Under the pieces are notes generated by a model. That model was not told where the DNA came from. It did not search any database and was given only the letters and a program-made list of their open reading frames with translations. Below are positions 24,604 to 32,069 of a stretch of 64,000 nt of DNA, in pieces. The stretch's first letter is position 1, and every line of letters begins with the position of its first letter. The position numbers and the translations under genes were made by a program. Location: positions 213,688-277,687 of the forward strand of contig NZ_JYMT01000043.1 in the NCBI RefSeq assembly GCF_000938305.1, in the 5' to 3' direction. The stretch comes from Bradyrhizobium sp. LTSP885. GTDB taxonomy: Bacteria > Pseudomonadota > Alphaproteobacteria > Rhizobiales > Xanthobacteraceae.

Positions 24604-24678
24604 TGGTGCTGCCAGACAGGATTGAACTGTCGACCTCTCCATTACCAATGGAGTGCTCTACCACTGAGCTACGGCAGC
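24604..24678 (-). tRNA. tRNA-Thr (GGT)
   Basis: A 75-nt tRNA including the encoded CCA. The acceptor stem pairs GCTGCC with GGCAGC and the D-loop is TAGCTCAGTGGTAGAGCA. The anticodon stem CTCCA/TGGAG encloses the loop TTGGTAA with anticodon GGT, and the T-arm has the standard TTCAATC loop. It reads ACC/ACT codons. Confidence 0.95.
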
Positions 24679-25003
24679 ATGCCCGGGAAAATAGATTCGG
24701 CCCTCGAGGGGCCCGTCCAAGCGGGCGGTTCTTGCCACAAGGACCCCTCCGGCGCAAGCACAAGGGCACCCGGTGTGGTGGTGAAATCGGCGGAAATTCA
24801 CGTTCTGCCCCAGCGATCCCGGCCATTTCAGACGATTTCGGCCTGATTTGGTTCCCGATCTCGCTGGGATGGTCCTGTTCCGCCTTGTTGCCACCGAATC
24901 GTCGAGTGGCGGGGTGTTCAACTAGCCGCCCGGCCAGGGTGCGCGGGCGTCCGCCATTGTCTATTGTCCCCCGCGCAAGATGTCGGCGGTCGAGAATTCG
25001 AAA
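24679..25003. other. Gene-free stretch between tRNA-Thr and the 65-residue protein gene
   Basis: About 325 bp with no credible gene. It should contain the tRNA-Thr promoter (minus strand) and a promoter for the rightward genes. No repeat or terminator was recognised. Confidence 0.4.
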
Positions 25004-25201
25004 ATGACAGGCGATCAGGGCAAGGACAACGGCCAGGCCGGATCCCGCGTGAAGGATTCACGACAGGATCGCCTGAAGCTGGCACTGCGCGAAAATCTGA
25101 AACGGCGGAAGTCGCAGGCGCGCGGTCGGGATGATGTTGCATCTTCCGAAGCGGCCGATGACGCCCTAGATGACGCGGGCGGAAACGGGCCGGAGCGTTA
25201 G
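25004..25201 (+). CDS. Small basic conserved hypothetical protein
   Basis: A 65-residue, highly charged protein with the core RQDRLKLALRENLKRRKSQARGR. This helical segment is one I associate with small conserved alphaproteobacterial proteins, often near murA or DUF2948 genes. The tail is acidic (SSEAADDALDDAGGN). Start 25004 has a GAGAA sequence upstream; an in-frame ATG at 24980 would add eight residues. Function unknown; nucleic-acid binding would fit the basic helix but is a guess. Confidence 0.65.
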   Translation: MTGDQGKDNGQAGSRVKDSRQDRLKLALRENLKRRKSQARGRDDVASSEAADDALDDAGGNGPER

Positions 25202-25238
25202 GCTCCTATTACGGGTACAGGGAAGCAGGTCGCCAAAG

Positions 25239-26936
25239 ATGGCTGCAGACGAAACCAAGATCGATCGACTGAACGCAACCGCCTCCGCCTTCCCGCGTCT
25301 CGCGCAAACCTTCCCGACGCTGACCCCGCACGAGATCGAGCGGATGCGCCGCTTCGGCGAGCCGCGCTCGTTCCGGGACGGCGACGCGCTGTTCGAGACC
25401 GGCAAGCCGGGCCCTGGCATGTTCGTGGTGCTGTCGGGCAATGTCACGATGACCCTGCGCGACGGCCTCGGCGTCGTCACGCCTGTGATCGACCAGGGGG
25501 AGGGCCAATTCCTCGCTGAGAGCGGCCAGCTCTCCGGCCGCCCCGCGCTGGTCGACGGCCATGCCGATGGCGACGTCGAGACGCTGTTGATCCCGCCGGA
25601 CCGATTGCGTGCGCTGCTGGTCGCCGAGGCCGATCTCGGCGAGCGCATCATGCGCGCGCTGATCCTGCGCCGCGTGAGCCTGATCCAGGGTGGCGCCGGC
25701 GGCGCGGTGCTGATCGGCTCGGCGTCGCTCGGCGACATGGCGCGGCTGCAGAGTTTCCTGTCGCGCAACGGCCAGCCGCATCACTTCCTCGATCCCGACA
25801 CCGACAAGGACGCTGCCGACATCGTCGCGCGCTATGCGCCGTCCCGCGCCGAGCTGCCGCTGGTGGTCTGTCCCAACGGCAACGTGCTGCGCAATCCGTC
25901 GGAGACGGCGCTTGCGATGGCGCTCGGCATGATCGGCGGCCGTGCCCATGACAAGCTCTACGACGTCGCCGTGGTCGGCAGCGGTCCGGCCGGATTGGCC
26001 ACCGCGGTCTATGCTGCGTCCGAAGGGTTGTCGGTCGCGGTGTTCGATTCCCGCGCCTTCGGCGGCCAGGCCGGCGCCAGCGCGCGCATCGAGAACTATC
26101 TGGGATTCCCGACCGGCATCTCCGGGCAGGCGCTGGCGGGGCGCGCCTTCAACCAGGCGCAGAAATTCGGCGCGGAGATGCTGATCCCGGTCTCGGTGAA
26201 ATCGCTCGACTGCTCGAAGGCATCAGGGGCCTTTGCGCTCGCCACCGAATGCGGGCACTCGCTGCGCGCCAAGTCGATCGTGGTCGCCAGCGGCGCGCGC
26301 TATCGCCGGCCGGCGATGGACAATCTCGATGCCTATGAGGGGCGCGGTGTCTGGTACTGGGCCTCGCCGATCGAGGCGCGGCTCTGCGCCAATCAGGATG
26401 TCGTGCTGGTCGGCGGCGGCAATTCCGCGGGCCAGGCGGCGGTGTTTCTATCGACGCATGCCCGCAAGGTCCACATGATGATCCGCGGCGGCGGGCTGGG
26501 CGCCAGCATGTCGCGCTACCTGATCGAGCGCATCGAGGCGACGCCGAACATCGAGCTGATGTTCAACACCGAGGTGATCGGGCTCGAGGGCGCGGAGACG
26601 CTGGAGCGGGTGCGCTGGCGCAGCCGGCTCGCGCCCGACGAGTTCACCCTCGATATCCGCAATCTCTTTCTGTTCGTCGGCGCCGATCCGGCGACCAATT
26701 GGCTCGAGGGCTGCGGCGTCCAGGTCGACCGCGGCGGCTTCGTGCTGACCGGCGTGCAAAGCGGCGGCAACGCGCGCGCCGTGCCGCAACTCGAGACCAC
26801 GGTGCCTGGTGTGTTCGCGGTCGGCGACGTCCGCTCCGGATCGGTCAAGCGCGTCGGCGGGGCGATCGGCGAGGGCGCCCAGGTGGTCGCCGCCTTGCAT
26901 GGCTTCCTCGCCGACGAGGGCAGTCCCTCGCTTTAG
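25239..26936 (+). CDS. Cyclic-nucleotide-binding FAD oxidoreductase (thioredoxin-reductase-like, no CxxC)
   Basis: A 565-residue fusion. Residues about 15-140 form a Crp-like cNMP-binding domain (LTPHEIERMRRFGEPRSFRDGDALFETG... FLAESGQLSGRPALVDG). A thioredoxin-like linker domain may follow (about 150-230). A TrxR-type flavoprotein domain follows: FAD motif VVGSGPAGLATAVYAASEGL, NAD(P) motif VVLVGGGNSAGQAAVFLS and C-terminal FAVGDVRSGSVKRVGGAIGEGAQVV. Where TrxR has CATC, this protein reads YWAS, so it lacks the redox disulfide. The ATG at 25239 has GGGAAG upstream. It ends 8 nt before the UBP zinc-finger gene, so the two form an operon. Confidence 0.9.
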   Translation: MAADETKIDRLNATASAFPRLAQTFPTLTPHEIERMRRFGEPRSFRDGDALFETGKPGPGMFVVLSGNVTMTLRDGLGVVTPVIDQGEGQFLAESGQLSGRPALVDGHADGDVETLLIPPDRLRALLVAEADLGERIMRALILRRVSLIQGGAGGAVLIGSASLGDMARLQSFLSRNGQPHHFLDPDTDKDAADIVARYAPSRAELPLVVCPNGNVLRNPSETALAMALGMIGGRAHDKLYDVAVVGSGPAGLATAVYAASEGLSVAVFDSRAFGGQAGASARIENYLGFPTGISGQALAGRAFNQAQKFGAEMLIPVSVKSLDCSKASGAFALATECGHSLRAKSIVVASGARYRRPAMDNLDAYEGRGVWYWASPIEARLCANQDVVLVGGGNSAGQAAVFLSTHARKVHMMIRGGGLGASMSRYLIERIEATPNIELMFNTEVIGLEGAETLERVRWRSRLAPDEFTLDIRNLFLFVGADPATNWLEGCGVQVDRGGFVLTGVQSGGNARAVPQLETTVPGVFAVGDVRSGSVKRVGGAIGEGAQVVAALHGFLADEGSPSL

Positions 26937-26944
26937 GAGTTCGC

Positions 26945-27253
26945 ATGTCAAAGAGCTGCACACATATCGCCGGCATTGCCGACGTCACGCCGAGTGCGCT
27001 CGGCTGCGAGGAATGCCTGAAGAGCGGCAGCCCCTGGCTGCATTTGCGGATCTGCCGGACCTGCGGCCATGTCGGTTGCTGCGACGACTCCCCAAACAAG
27101 CACGCAACGGCGCATTTCCACGCCACCGGCCATCCGATCATCGAGGGTTACGATCCGCCGGAGGGCTGGGGCTGGTGCTACGTCGACGAGGTGATGTTCG
27201 ACCTGTCGAAGCGCAAGACGCCGCATAACGGACCGATCCCGCGCTATTATTGA
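26945..27253 (+). CDS. UBP-type zinc-finger protein
   Basis: A 102-residue protein consisting of one ZnF-UBP domain, the fold that binds the ubiquitin C-terminus in eukaryotic deubiquitinases. Zinc ligands are present: CTHIAG, CEEC, WLHLRICRTCGHVGCCDDS and HATAHFHATGHPI, then GWGWCYVDEVMFDL. Bacterial copies are known next to or fused with TrxR-like and other redox proteins; their ligand is unknown. AGGAG lies before the ATG, which is 8 nt after the flavoprotein stop, so they are co-transcribed. No ubiquitin-like gene is seen in the window. Confidence 0.92.
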   Translation: MSKSCTHIAGIADVTPSALGCEECLKSGSPWLHLRICRTCGHVGCCDDSPNKHATAHFHATGHPIIEGYDPPEGWGWCYVDEVMFDLSKRKTPHNGPIPRYY

Positions 27254-27420
27254 TTCAAGTTCTCACGAAGCGCACGTGGCCCGCGGGTCTATGACGCGCG
27301 CGAACGCCTCCGCTTTTGCAGGCTGTCATGAAATGTTGACCGTCCTGCCACCGATGCATGTGGCAATTTCCGGAACCGCATCGTAACCTCTGGTGGTGGT
27401 CTCAACGGGGAGTGCATCAC

Positions 27421-27930
27421 ATGGTTCTGGGAATGAGCTTGGCGACGTTCACGCTTGTGCACGTGATCATCAGTCTGATTGCAATCGTCACCGGCCTGGT
27501 CGCAATGTTCGGCCTGCTCGGTTCGAAGCCGATGCCCGGGATCACGGCGATCTTTCTGCTGTTCACGATCCTGACCAACGCGACCGGCTTCCTGTTTCCG
27601 TTCACGCAACTGCTGCCGTCGCACATGATCGCGATCCTGTCGCTGGTGCTGCTCGCGATCGCCTGCATCGCGCTCTATGCGATGCGGCTCGCCGGCGTAT
27701 GGCGCCCGGTCTATGTGGTGACGGCGCTGCTCTCGCTCTACTTCAATGTCTTCGTGCTTGTCATCCAGAGCTTCCTCAAGGTGCCGGCCTTGCAGGCACT
27801 GGCGCCGGCCGTGCCGCCGAACCCGCCGTCCGGGCCGGTGTTTGCCGTCGTGCAGGGCGTCGTGCTGCTGTTTTTCGTGCTGGTGATCATCGGCGCGTGG
27901 CGCCGGTTCCGGCCGATGACCCTGGCCTGA
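27421..27930 (+). CDS. Four-helix membrane protein of unknown function
   Basis: A 169-residue inner-membrane protein with four hydrophobic helices: near 8-28 (LVHVIISLIAIVTGLVAMFGLL), 35-58, 66-88 (MIAILSLVLLAIACIALYAM) and 135-155 (FAVVQGVVLLFFVLVIIGAW), plus a fifth segment near 95-115. A short PPNPPSGP loop precedes the last helix. GGGGAG upstream supports the ATG at 27421. No named family recognised. It lies 167 nt after the zinc-finger gene and could belong to that operon or stand alone. Confidence 0.8.
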   Translation: MVLGMSLATFTLVHVIISLIAIVTGLVAMFGLLGSKPMPGITAIFLLFTILTNATGFLFPFTQLLPSHMIAILSLVLLAIACIALYAMRLAGVWRPVYVVTALLSLYFNVFVLVIQSFLKVPALQALAPAVPPNPPSGPVFAVVQGVVLLFFVLVIIGAWRRFRPMTLA

Positions 27931-27937
27931 TTGATCC

Positions 27938-28060
27938 TCGTCATTCCGGGGCGACGCGTAGCGTCGAACTATGATGCGCAGATGCGCATCTGAGAATCTC
28001 GATCTCGCTCATCTATCTCCAGATTCCGGGTTCACGCTTCGCGTGCCCCGGAATGACGAC
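27938..28060. repeat. 123-bp palindromic repeat (TCGTCATTCCGGGGC type)
   Basis: Outer arms TCGTCATTCCGGGGC and GCCCCGGAATGACGA, with inner pairs including GATGCGCA/TGCGCATC. Same family as 57068-57170 and the fragment at 1-20. Confidence 0.85.
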
Positions 28061-28078
28061 TAATCGAGGAGCCATCAA

Positions 28079-28903
28079 ATGCCCACCATCACCACCAAAG
28101 ACGGCGTCGAGATCTTCTACAAGGATTGGGGAAAAGGCCAGCCGATCGTGTTCAGCCACGGCTGGCCGCTGTCGTCCGACGACTGGGACTGCCAGATGAT
28201 GTTCTTCCTCAATCATGGTTTTCGCGTCATCGCCCATGACCGCCGCGGCCACGGCCGCTCGGCCCAGGTCTCCGACGGCCATGACATGGACCACTATGCC
28301 GACGACCTCGCAGCGGTCACTGATCATCTCGACCTGAAGAATGCCATCCATGTCGGTCACTCCACCGGCGGCGGCGAGGTGGTGCGCTATCTGGCGCGGC
28401 ACGGCGAGAGCCGGGTGGTGAAGGCGGCGATCCTGTGTGCGGTGCCGCCGCTGATGGTGAAGACACCGGCCAATCCCGGCGGAACGCCCAAGGACGTGTA
28501 CGACGGATTCCAGGCCGCGCTCGCCGCCAATCGCTCGCAATTCTATCGCGACGTCGCCTCGGGGCCGTTCTATGGCTACAACCGGCCGGGCGCCAAGCCG
28601 TCCGAAGCCGTGATCCAGAACTGGTGGCGCCAGGGCATGACCGGCGGCGCGAAGGCGCATTATGACGGCATCGTCGCCTTTTCGCAGACCGACTTCACCG
28701 AGGACCTCAAGAAGATCAACCTCCCGGTGCTGGTGATGCACAGCGAGGACGACCAGATCGTGCCCTACGCCGACGCCGGGCCGCTGTCGGCAAAGCTTCT
28801 CAAGAACGGCACGCTGAAGACCTACAAGGGCTTTCCGCACGGCATGCCGACCACGGAGGCGGAGACCGTCAACGCGGACTTGCTGGCGTACATCAAGGGC
28901 TGA
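28079..28903 (+). CDS. Alpha/beta hydrolase, cofactor-free chloroperoxidase/esterase type
   Basis: A 274-residue alpha/beta hydrolase. It starts MPTITTKDGVEIFYKDWGKGQPIVFSHGWPLSSDDWD, the wording of the non-haem chloroperoxidase/arylesterase family. The oxyanion-hole sequence is HGWP. The nucleophile elbow is GHSTGGGEVVRYL. The acid is in MHSEDDQIVPY and the histidine in GFPHGMPTT. Natural function is usually an esterase; halogenation seen in vitro is via peracid. No signal peptide. Monocistronic between a palindromic repeat and the convergent TetR gene. Confidence 0.92.
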   Translation: MPTITTKDGVEIFYKDWGKGQPIVFSHGWPLSSDDWDCQMMFFLNHGFRVIAHDRRGHGRSAQVSDGHDMDHYADDLAAVTDHLDLKNAIHVGHSTGGGEVVRYLARHGESRVVKAAILCAVPPLMVKTPANPGGTPKDVYDGFQAALAANRSQFYRDVASGPFYGYNRPGAKPSEAVIQNWWRQGMTGGAKAHYDGIVAFSQTDFTEDLKKINLPVLVMHSEDDQIVPYADAGPLSAKLLKNGTLKTYKGFPHGMPTTEAETVNADLLAYIKG

Positions 28904-28958
28904 GCGTCGGCCCCGATCTGATTTCAGTCAGAACGCAACAGACTCCCGATACCGGCGG

Positions 28959-29597
28959 TCAATCGAAGATCGCCCGTATCGCGGCGAATATTCGCTTGAC
29001 CAGGGCTTCCGGCTTTTCGCGCGCGCCGTCGGCGGCCCAGAGGTCGGCGCCGACGCGCATCGCGCCGGTGGCGATCATTGCCACCAGCCGGGCCTGCTGC
29101 TTTTCGGCTTTATGGCCGGTGCGTTTGGCGAGTGCATCCGCCAGCGCGCGTTCAAGCCTCTCGTATTTGGCCTGATCGCGGGCCTGCAGCGCCGGATTGT
29201 CGCGCTTCAAACGCGCCATCGCGATCGCCTCGCCGGGGTCGAGCTGGCGAGCCATCGCGGAGATCGCGTTCTCCGCGGCTGCGAGCATGGATTCATCGCG
29301 CGGTCGCGCGGCGACCGCGGCGATCAGGGCCGCCGTGATCTCCTCGTGCAACGCAAAAACCACGTCTTCCTTTGACGCGAAGTAATGGAAGAAGCTGCGG
29401 CGTGAAATGTCCGCGGCGGCGGCGATATCGTCGAGCGTGGTGGCCTCGAAGCCGCGCTCCAGAAACAGCGCCATCGCCGCCCGGGTCAGCCGCTCGCGGG
29501 TTTGTTGCCGCTTGCGTTCCCGCAGACCAGGGGGAACTGCGGCCGCACTGGATTTTGCCTTTGATAGCCGTGGTTTAGCTGGTTTGCGCGGGTTCAC
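28959..29597 (-). CDS. TetR/AcrR-family transcription regulator
   Basis: A 212-residue repressor. After a basic tail the HTH spans about residues 30-80 (RERLTRAAMALFLERGFEATTLDDIAAAADISRRSFFHYFASKEDVVFAL), with recognition helix ISRRSFFHYF. The C-terminal ligand domain is helical and Ala-rich. It is divergent from the SDR gene at 29697; a 23-bp near-perfect dyad at 29626-29648 lies between them and is the likely operator, so control of itself and the SDR is inferred. Ligand unknown. Confidence 0.93.
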   Translation of the reverse strand: MNPRKPAKPRLSKAKSSAAAVPPGLRERKRQQTRERLTRAAMALFLERGFEATTLDDIAAAADISRRSFFHYFASKEDVVFALHEEITAALIAAVAARPRDESMLAAAENAISAMARQLDPGEAIAMARLKRDNPALQARDQAKYERLERALADALAKRTGHKAEKQQARLVAMIATGAMRVGADLWAADGAREKPEALVKRIFAAIRAIFD

Positions 29598-29625
29598 CGA
29601 TCAATCCTCAATCTTCACCTATTGC

Positions 29626-29648
29626 AAATTTGCACTAAGTGCACATTT
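29626..29648. promoter_or_regulatory. Operator-like dyad between the TetR and SDR genes
   Basis: Arms AAATTTGCAC and GTGCACATTT around TAA, 9 of 10 positions matching. A second short palindrome TGCAAATTTGCA (29624-29635) overlaps it. It is 29 bp upstream of the TetR start and 48 bp upstream of the SDR start. Confidence 0.7.
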
Positions 29649-29696
29649 AGAGCGGCGCAGTCGCATCCGCAACGAATCGAGCCCGGAGATATAACC

Positions 29697-30635
29697 ATGA
29701 CCGATTGGACCATCGCAGACATTCCGTCCCAGGACGGCAAGACCGCCGTCATTACCGGCGCCACCGGCGGCCTCGGCTTCGAGACCGCGCTGGCGCTCGC
29801 CCGCGCCGGCGCCAAGGTGGTGCTCACTGGCCGCAATGACCTCAAGGGCCAGAATGCCATCTCGAGAATCCGCGATCAATTCGGCAATGCCAAAGTCAGC
29901 TACGAGACGCTCGATCTCGCTGATCTGTCCTCGGTCGCCGATTTCGCAGCACGCTTCGCTGCCAGCCATGGCGCGCTCGATCTGCTGATCAACAATGCCG
30001 GTGTGATGGCGCTGCCGAAGCGGCAGACCACCGCTGACGGCTTCGAAATGCAGTTCGGCATCAACTACCTTGGCCATTACGCGCTCACCGCACGTCTGCT
30101 GCCGCTGCTTCGCCGCGGCCATCAGCCTCGCGTGGTGAACCTGTCCAGCCTTGCGCATCGTTCAGGCACGATCGATTTTGAAGATCTGCAAGGTGCAAAA
30201 TCCTATAATTCCTTCAAGGCCTACTGTCAGTCGAAGCTGGCGATGCTGGTGTTCGCTCTCGAACTCCAGCGGCGCAGCGACGCTGCCGGTTGGGGATTGA
30301 TGAGCAACGCCGCGCACCCCGGTTTTGCGCGAACCGAACTGATCGCCAACGGTCCGGGCACCAGCGGCCTGTTGGGGTACCTCGGCATTTTACTTCAGCC
30401 TTTTGCCAGTCATTCCGCTGCAGCTGGCGCGCTCCCGACCCTGTTTGCTGCGACGTCGCCGGCGGCGAAGGCAGCTGGCTATTATGGCCCGAACGGATTC
30501 TACGAGATGAAGGGACCACCGTCGCCGGCCAAGATCATGCCGCGGGCGAAGGATGCTGCAGCCGCGGAGCGGTTGTGGGATGTTTCGGCCGTGCTGACCG
30601 GTCTATCATTTTATCAGGCCGCGGCCGCCGCCTGA
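29697..30635 (+). CDS. Short-chain dehydrogenase/reductase (protochlorophyllide-reductase-like SDR)
   Basis: A 312-residue NAD(P)-dependent SDR. Cofactor motif TGATGGLGFETA, NNAG motif (LLINNAGVM), catalytic Ser region NLSSLAHRSG and active site YCQSK (Y-x3-K). The extended length and start SQDGKTAVITGATGGLG match the retinol/protochlorophyllide-oxidoreductase-like group often annotated as WW-domain-oxidoreductase-like. GGAGAT precedes the ATG at 29697. It is divergent from the TetR gene and probably repressed by it. It may be co-transcribed with the NAD(P)-binding gene 33 nt downstream. Substrate unknown. Confidence 0.9.
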   Translation: MTDWTIADIPSQDGKTAVITGATGGLGFETALALARAGAKVVLTGRNDLKGQNAISRIRDQFGNAKVSYETLDLADLSSVADFAARFAASHGALDLLINNAGVMALPKRQTTADGFEMQFGINYLGHYALTARLLPLLRRGHQPRVVNLSSLAHRSGTIDFEDLQGAKSYNSFKAYCQSKLAMLVFALELQRRSDAAGWGLMSNAAHPGFARTELIANGPGTSGLLGYLGILLQPFASHSAAAGALPTLFAATSPAAKAAGYYGPNGFYEMKGPPSPAKIMPRAKDAAAAERLWDVSAVLTGLSFYQAAAAA

Positions 30636-30668
30636 AGCCGTGACGCCGCGCGACAGAAAGAAGATCCA

Positions 30669-31328
30669 ATGAAAGTCATCCTGTTCGGCGCCACCGGCAT
30701 GGTCGGGCAGGGCGTGCTGCGCGAATGTCTGCGCGATCAGGGCGTCGAGCGCGTGCTCGCGATCGGGCGCAGCCCGACCGGGCAGCGCGACCCCAAGCTG
30801 GTCGAACTCGTCCATGACAATTTCACGGACTACAGCGCGATCGAGCCGCAACTCACCGGCTACGACGCCTGCTTCTTCTGCCTCGGCGTCTCCTCGATCG
30901 GCATGGACGAGGCGCGCTACCGCCATCTCACCTACGACATCACGCTTGCGGCGGCGGCGACGCTGTCGCGGCTCAATCCCGGCATGGTCTTCACCTATGT
31001 CACCGGACGCGGCACCGATTCCACCGAGCGCGGCTCGCTGATGTGGGCGCGGGTCAAGGGCAAGACCGAGAACGATCTGCTCAAGCTGCCGTTCAAGGCT
31101 GCCTACATGTTCCGTCCCGCCGGCATCCAGCCGCTGCACGGCGTGCGCTCCAAGACCGCCTGGGTGCAGGCGATCTATGTCGTGGCCTCGCCGCTGCTGT
31201 CCTATCTGGTCCGCGCCGCACCGAAATACATGACGACGTCGGAACAGCTCGGCCGCGCCATGCTCAAGGTGGTGCGCGACGGCCATCCGAAGCCGGTGCT
31301 GGAGAGCGAGGACATCAGTCGGCTCTGA
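30669..31328 (+). CDS. Atypical SDR / NAD(P)-binding protein
   Basis: A 219-residue Rossmann protein starting MKVILFGATGMVGQGVLRECL, the TGxxGxxG-type motif (GATGMVG) of atypical SDRs such as HTATIP2/TIP30-like proteins. CFFCLGVSSIGMDEARYRHLTYDIT and YVTGRGTDSTERGSLMWARVKGKTENDLL match that group; Tyr-x3-Lys is replaced by the W-x-R-V-K-G-K segment. It follows the TetR-linked SDR gene with a 33-nt gap and an AAAGAAGA ribosome site, so shared control is likely. Function unknown. Confidence 0.85.
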   Translation: MKVILFGATGMVGQGVLRECLRDQGVERVLAIGRSPTGQRDPKLVELVHDNFTDYSAIEPQLTGYDACFFCLGVSSIGMDEARYRHLTYDITLAAAATLSRLNPGMVFTYVTGRGTDSTERGSLMWARVKGKTENDLLKLPFKAAYMFRPAGIQPLHGVRSKTAWVQAIYVVASPLLSYLVRAAPKYMTTSEQLGRAMLKVVRDGHPKPVLESEDISRL

Positions 31329-31426
31329 CGGCGCGCGCGGGTCTGGTTCCGGGCCCAGGGTGCTCCAGAGGTTTTTCTTTCGGTGGAACGGTATCTCCCA
31401 CGCGGCGACGCGCTATAAAGGTCGCC

Positions 31427-31852
31427 ATGTCGTCGCCTGCTCCCCTGAAACTGATTGCGCTCGATGCCGATGACCTCGCGGTCATCTCCGCCCATGTCCA
31501 GGACGCCCGCGTCCAGCCCGCCGACATCGTCTGGCGCCAGGACGAGAAACGGCTGGTGGTCGGCATCAACCGGCTGGACTGGGAGCAGACCCTGGCGGGC
31601 GGCACCTGCTCGCGTCGCCTGATTGCCGCGCTGCGCTTCGACCGGGTGCTGGCCTGCAAGTCGCGCAATATCGACCTCGAGGCCCCGGACGCCGCCCTGG
31701 AACTGCTCGGGATCGAATTCCACGCCTCCGATCCCCCCGGTGGCAGCGCGCTTTTGATGTTCGGCCATGGCGGAGCGCTGCGGCTGGATGTCGAGTGCCT
31801 GGAATGCGAGCTGACCGACCTCGGGACGGACGATTTGGGCGCCGCGATATGA
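31427..31852 (+). CDS. DUF2948 family protein
   Basis: A 141-residue conserved alphaproteobacterial protein. The start LKLIALDADDLAVISAHVQDARV is typical of DUF2948. The core motif VVGINRLDWEQ and the repeated hydrophobic strands ALLMFGHGGALRLDVECLECELTDLG follow. It normally sits directly upstream of hisD, as here, though a 123-bp palindromic repeat now separates them. TATAAA lies 12 nt upstream of the ATG. Function unknown. Confidence 0.85.
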   Translation: MSSPAPLKLIALDADDLAVISAHVQDARVQPADIVWRQDEKRLVVGINRLDWEQTLAGGTCSRRLIAALRFDRVLACKSRNIDLEAPDAALELLGIEFHASDPPGGSALLMFGHGGALRLDVECLECELTDLGTDDLGAAI

Positions 31853-31856
31853 TTTC

Positions 31857-31979
31857 GTCGTCCCGGGCTTGACCCGGGACCCATAGCCACCAAAGCAGCT
31901 TGTTGGGACAAGATGCGGCCCCAGCGTGCCACCACCAGGGGCATTTGGGGTTATGGGTCCCGGCTTTCGCCGGGACGAC
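31857..31979. repeat. 123-bp palindromic repeat, copy B (inverted core)
   Basis: Ends GTCGTCCCGGG and CCCGGGACGAC-like arms with GGGACCCAT/ATGGGTCCC inside, as in copies A and C. The core reads GGCCCCAGCGTG, the reverse complement of the core in copies A and C, so this copy lies in the opposite orientation. It occupies the gap between the DUF2948 gene and hisD. Confidence 0.85.
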
Positions 31980-32069
31980 GGCGAGTTTGTCGCTTTTGCA
32001 AGGGTTGACGGCCATTGGCTGCCGCGCCATTGAGCAGGGACCTGACCCCTGTCCGCAAAGAAAGCCGCC

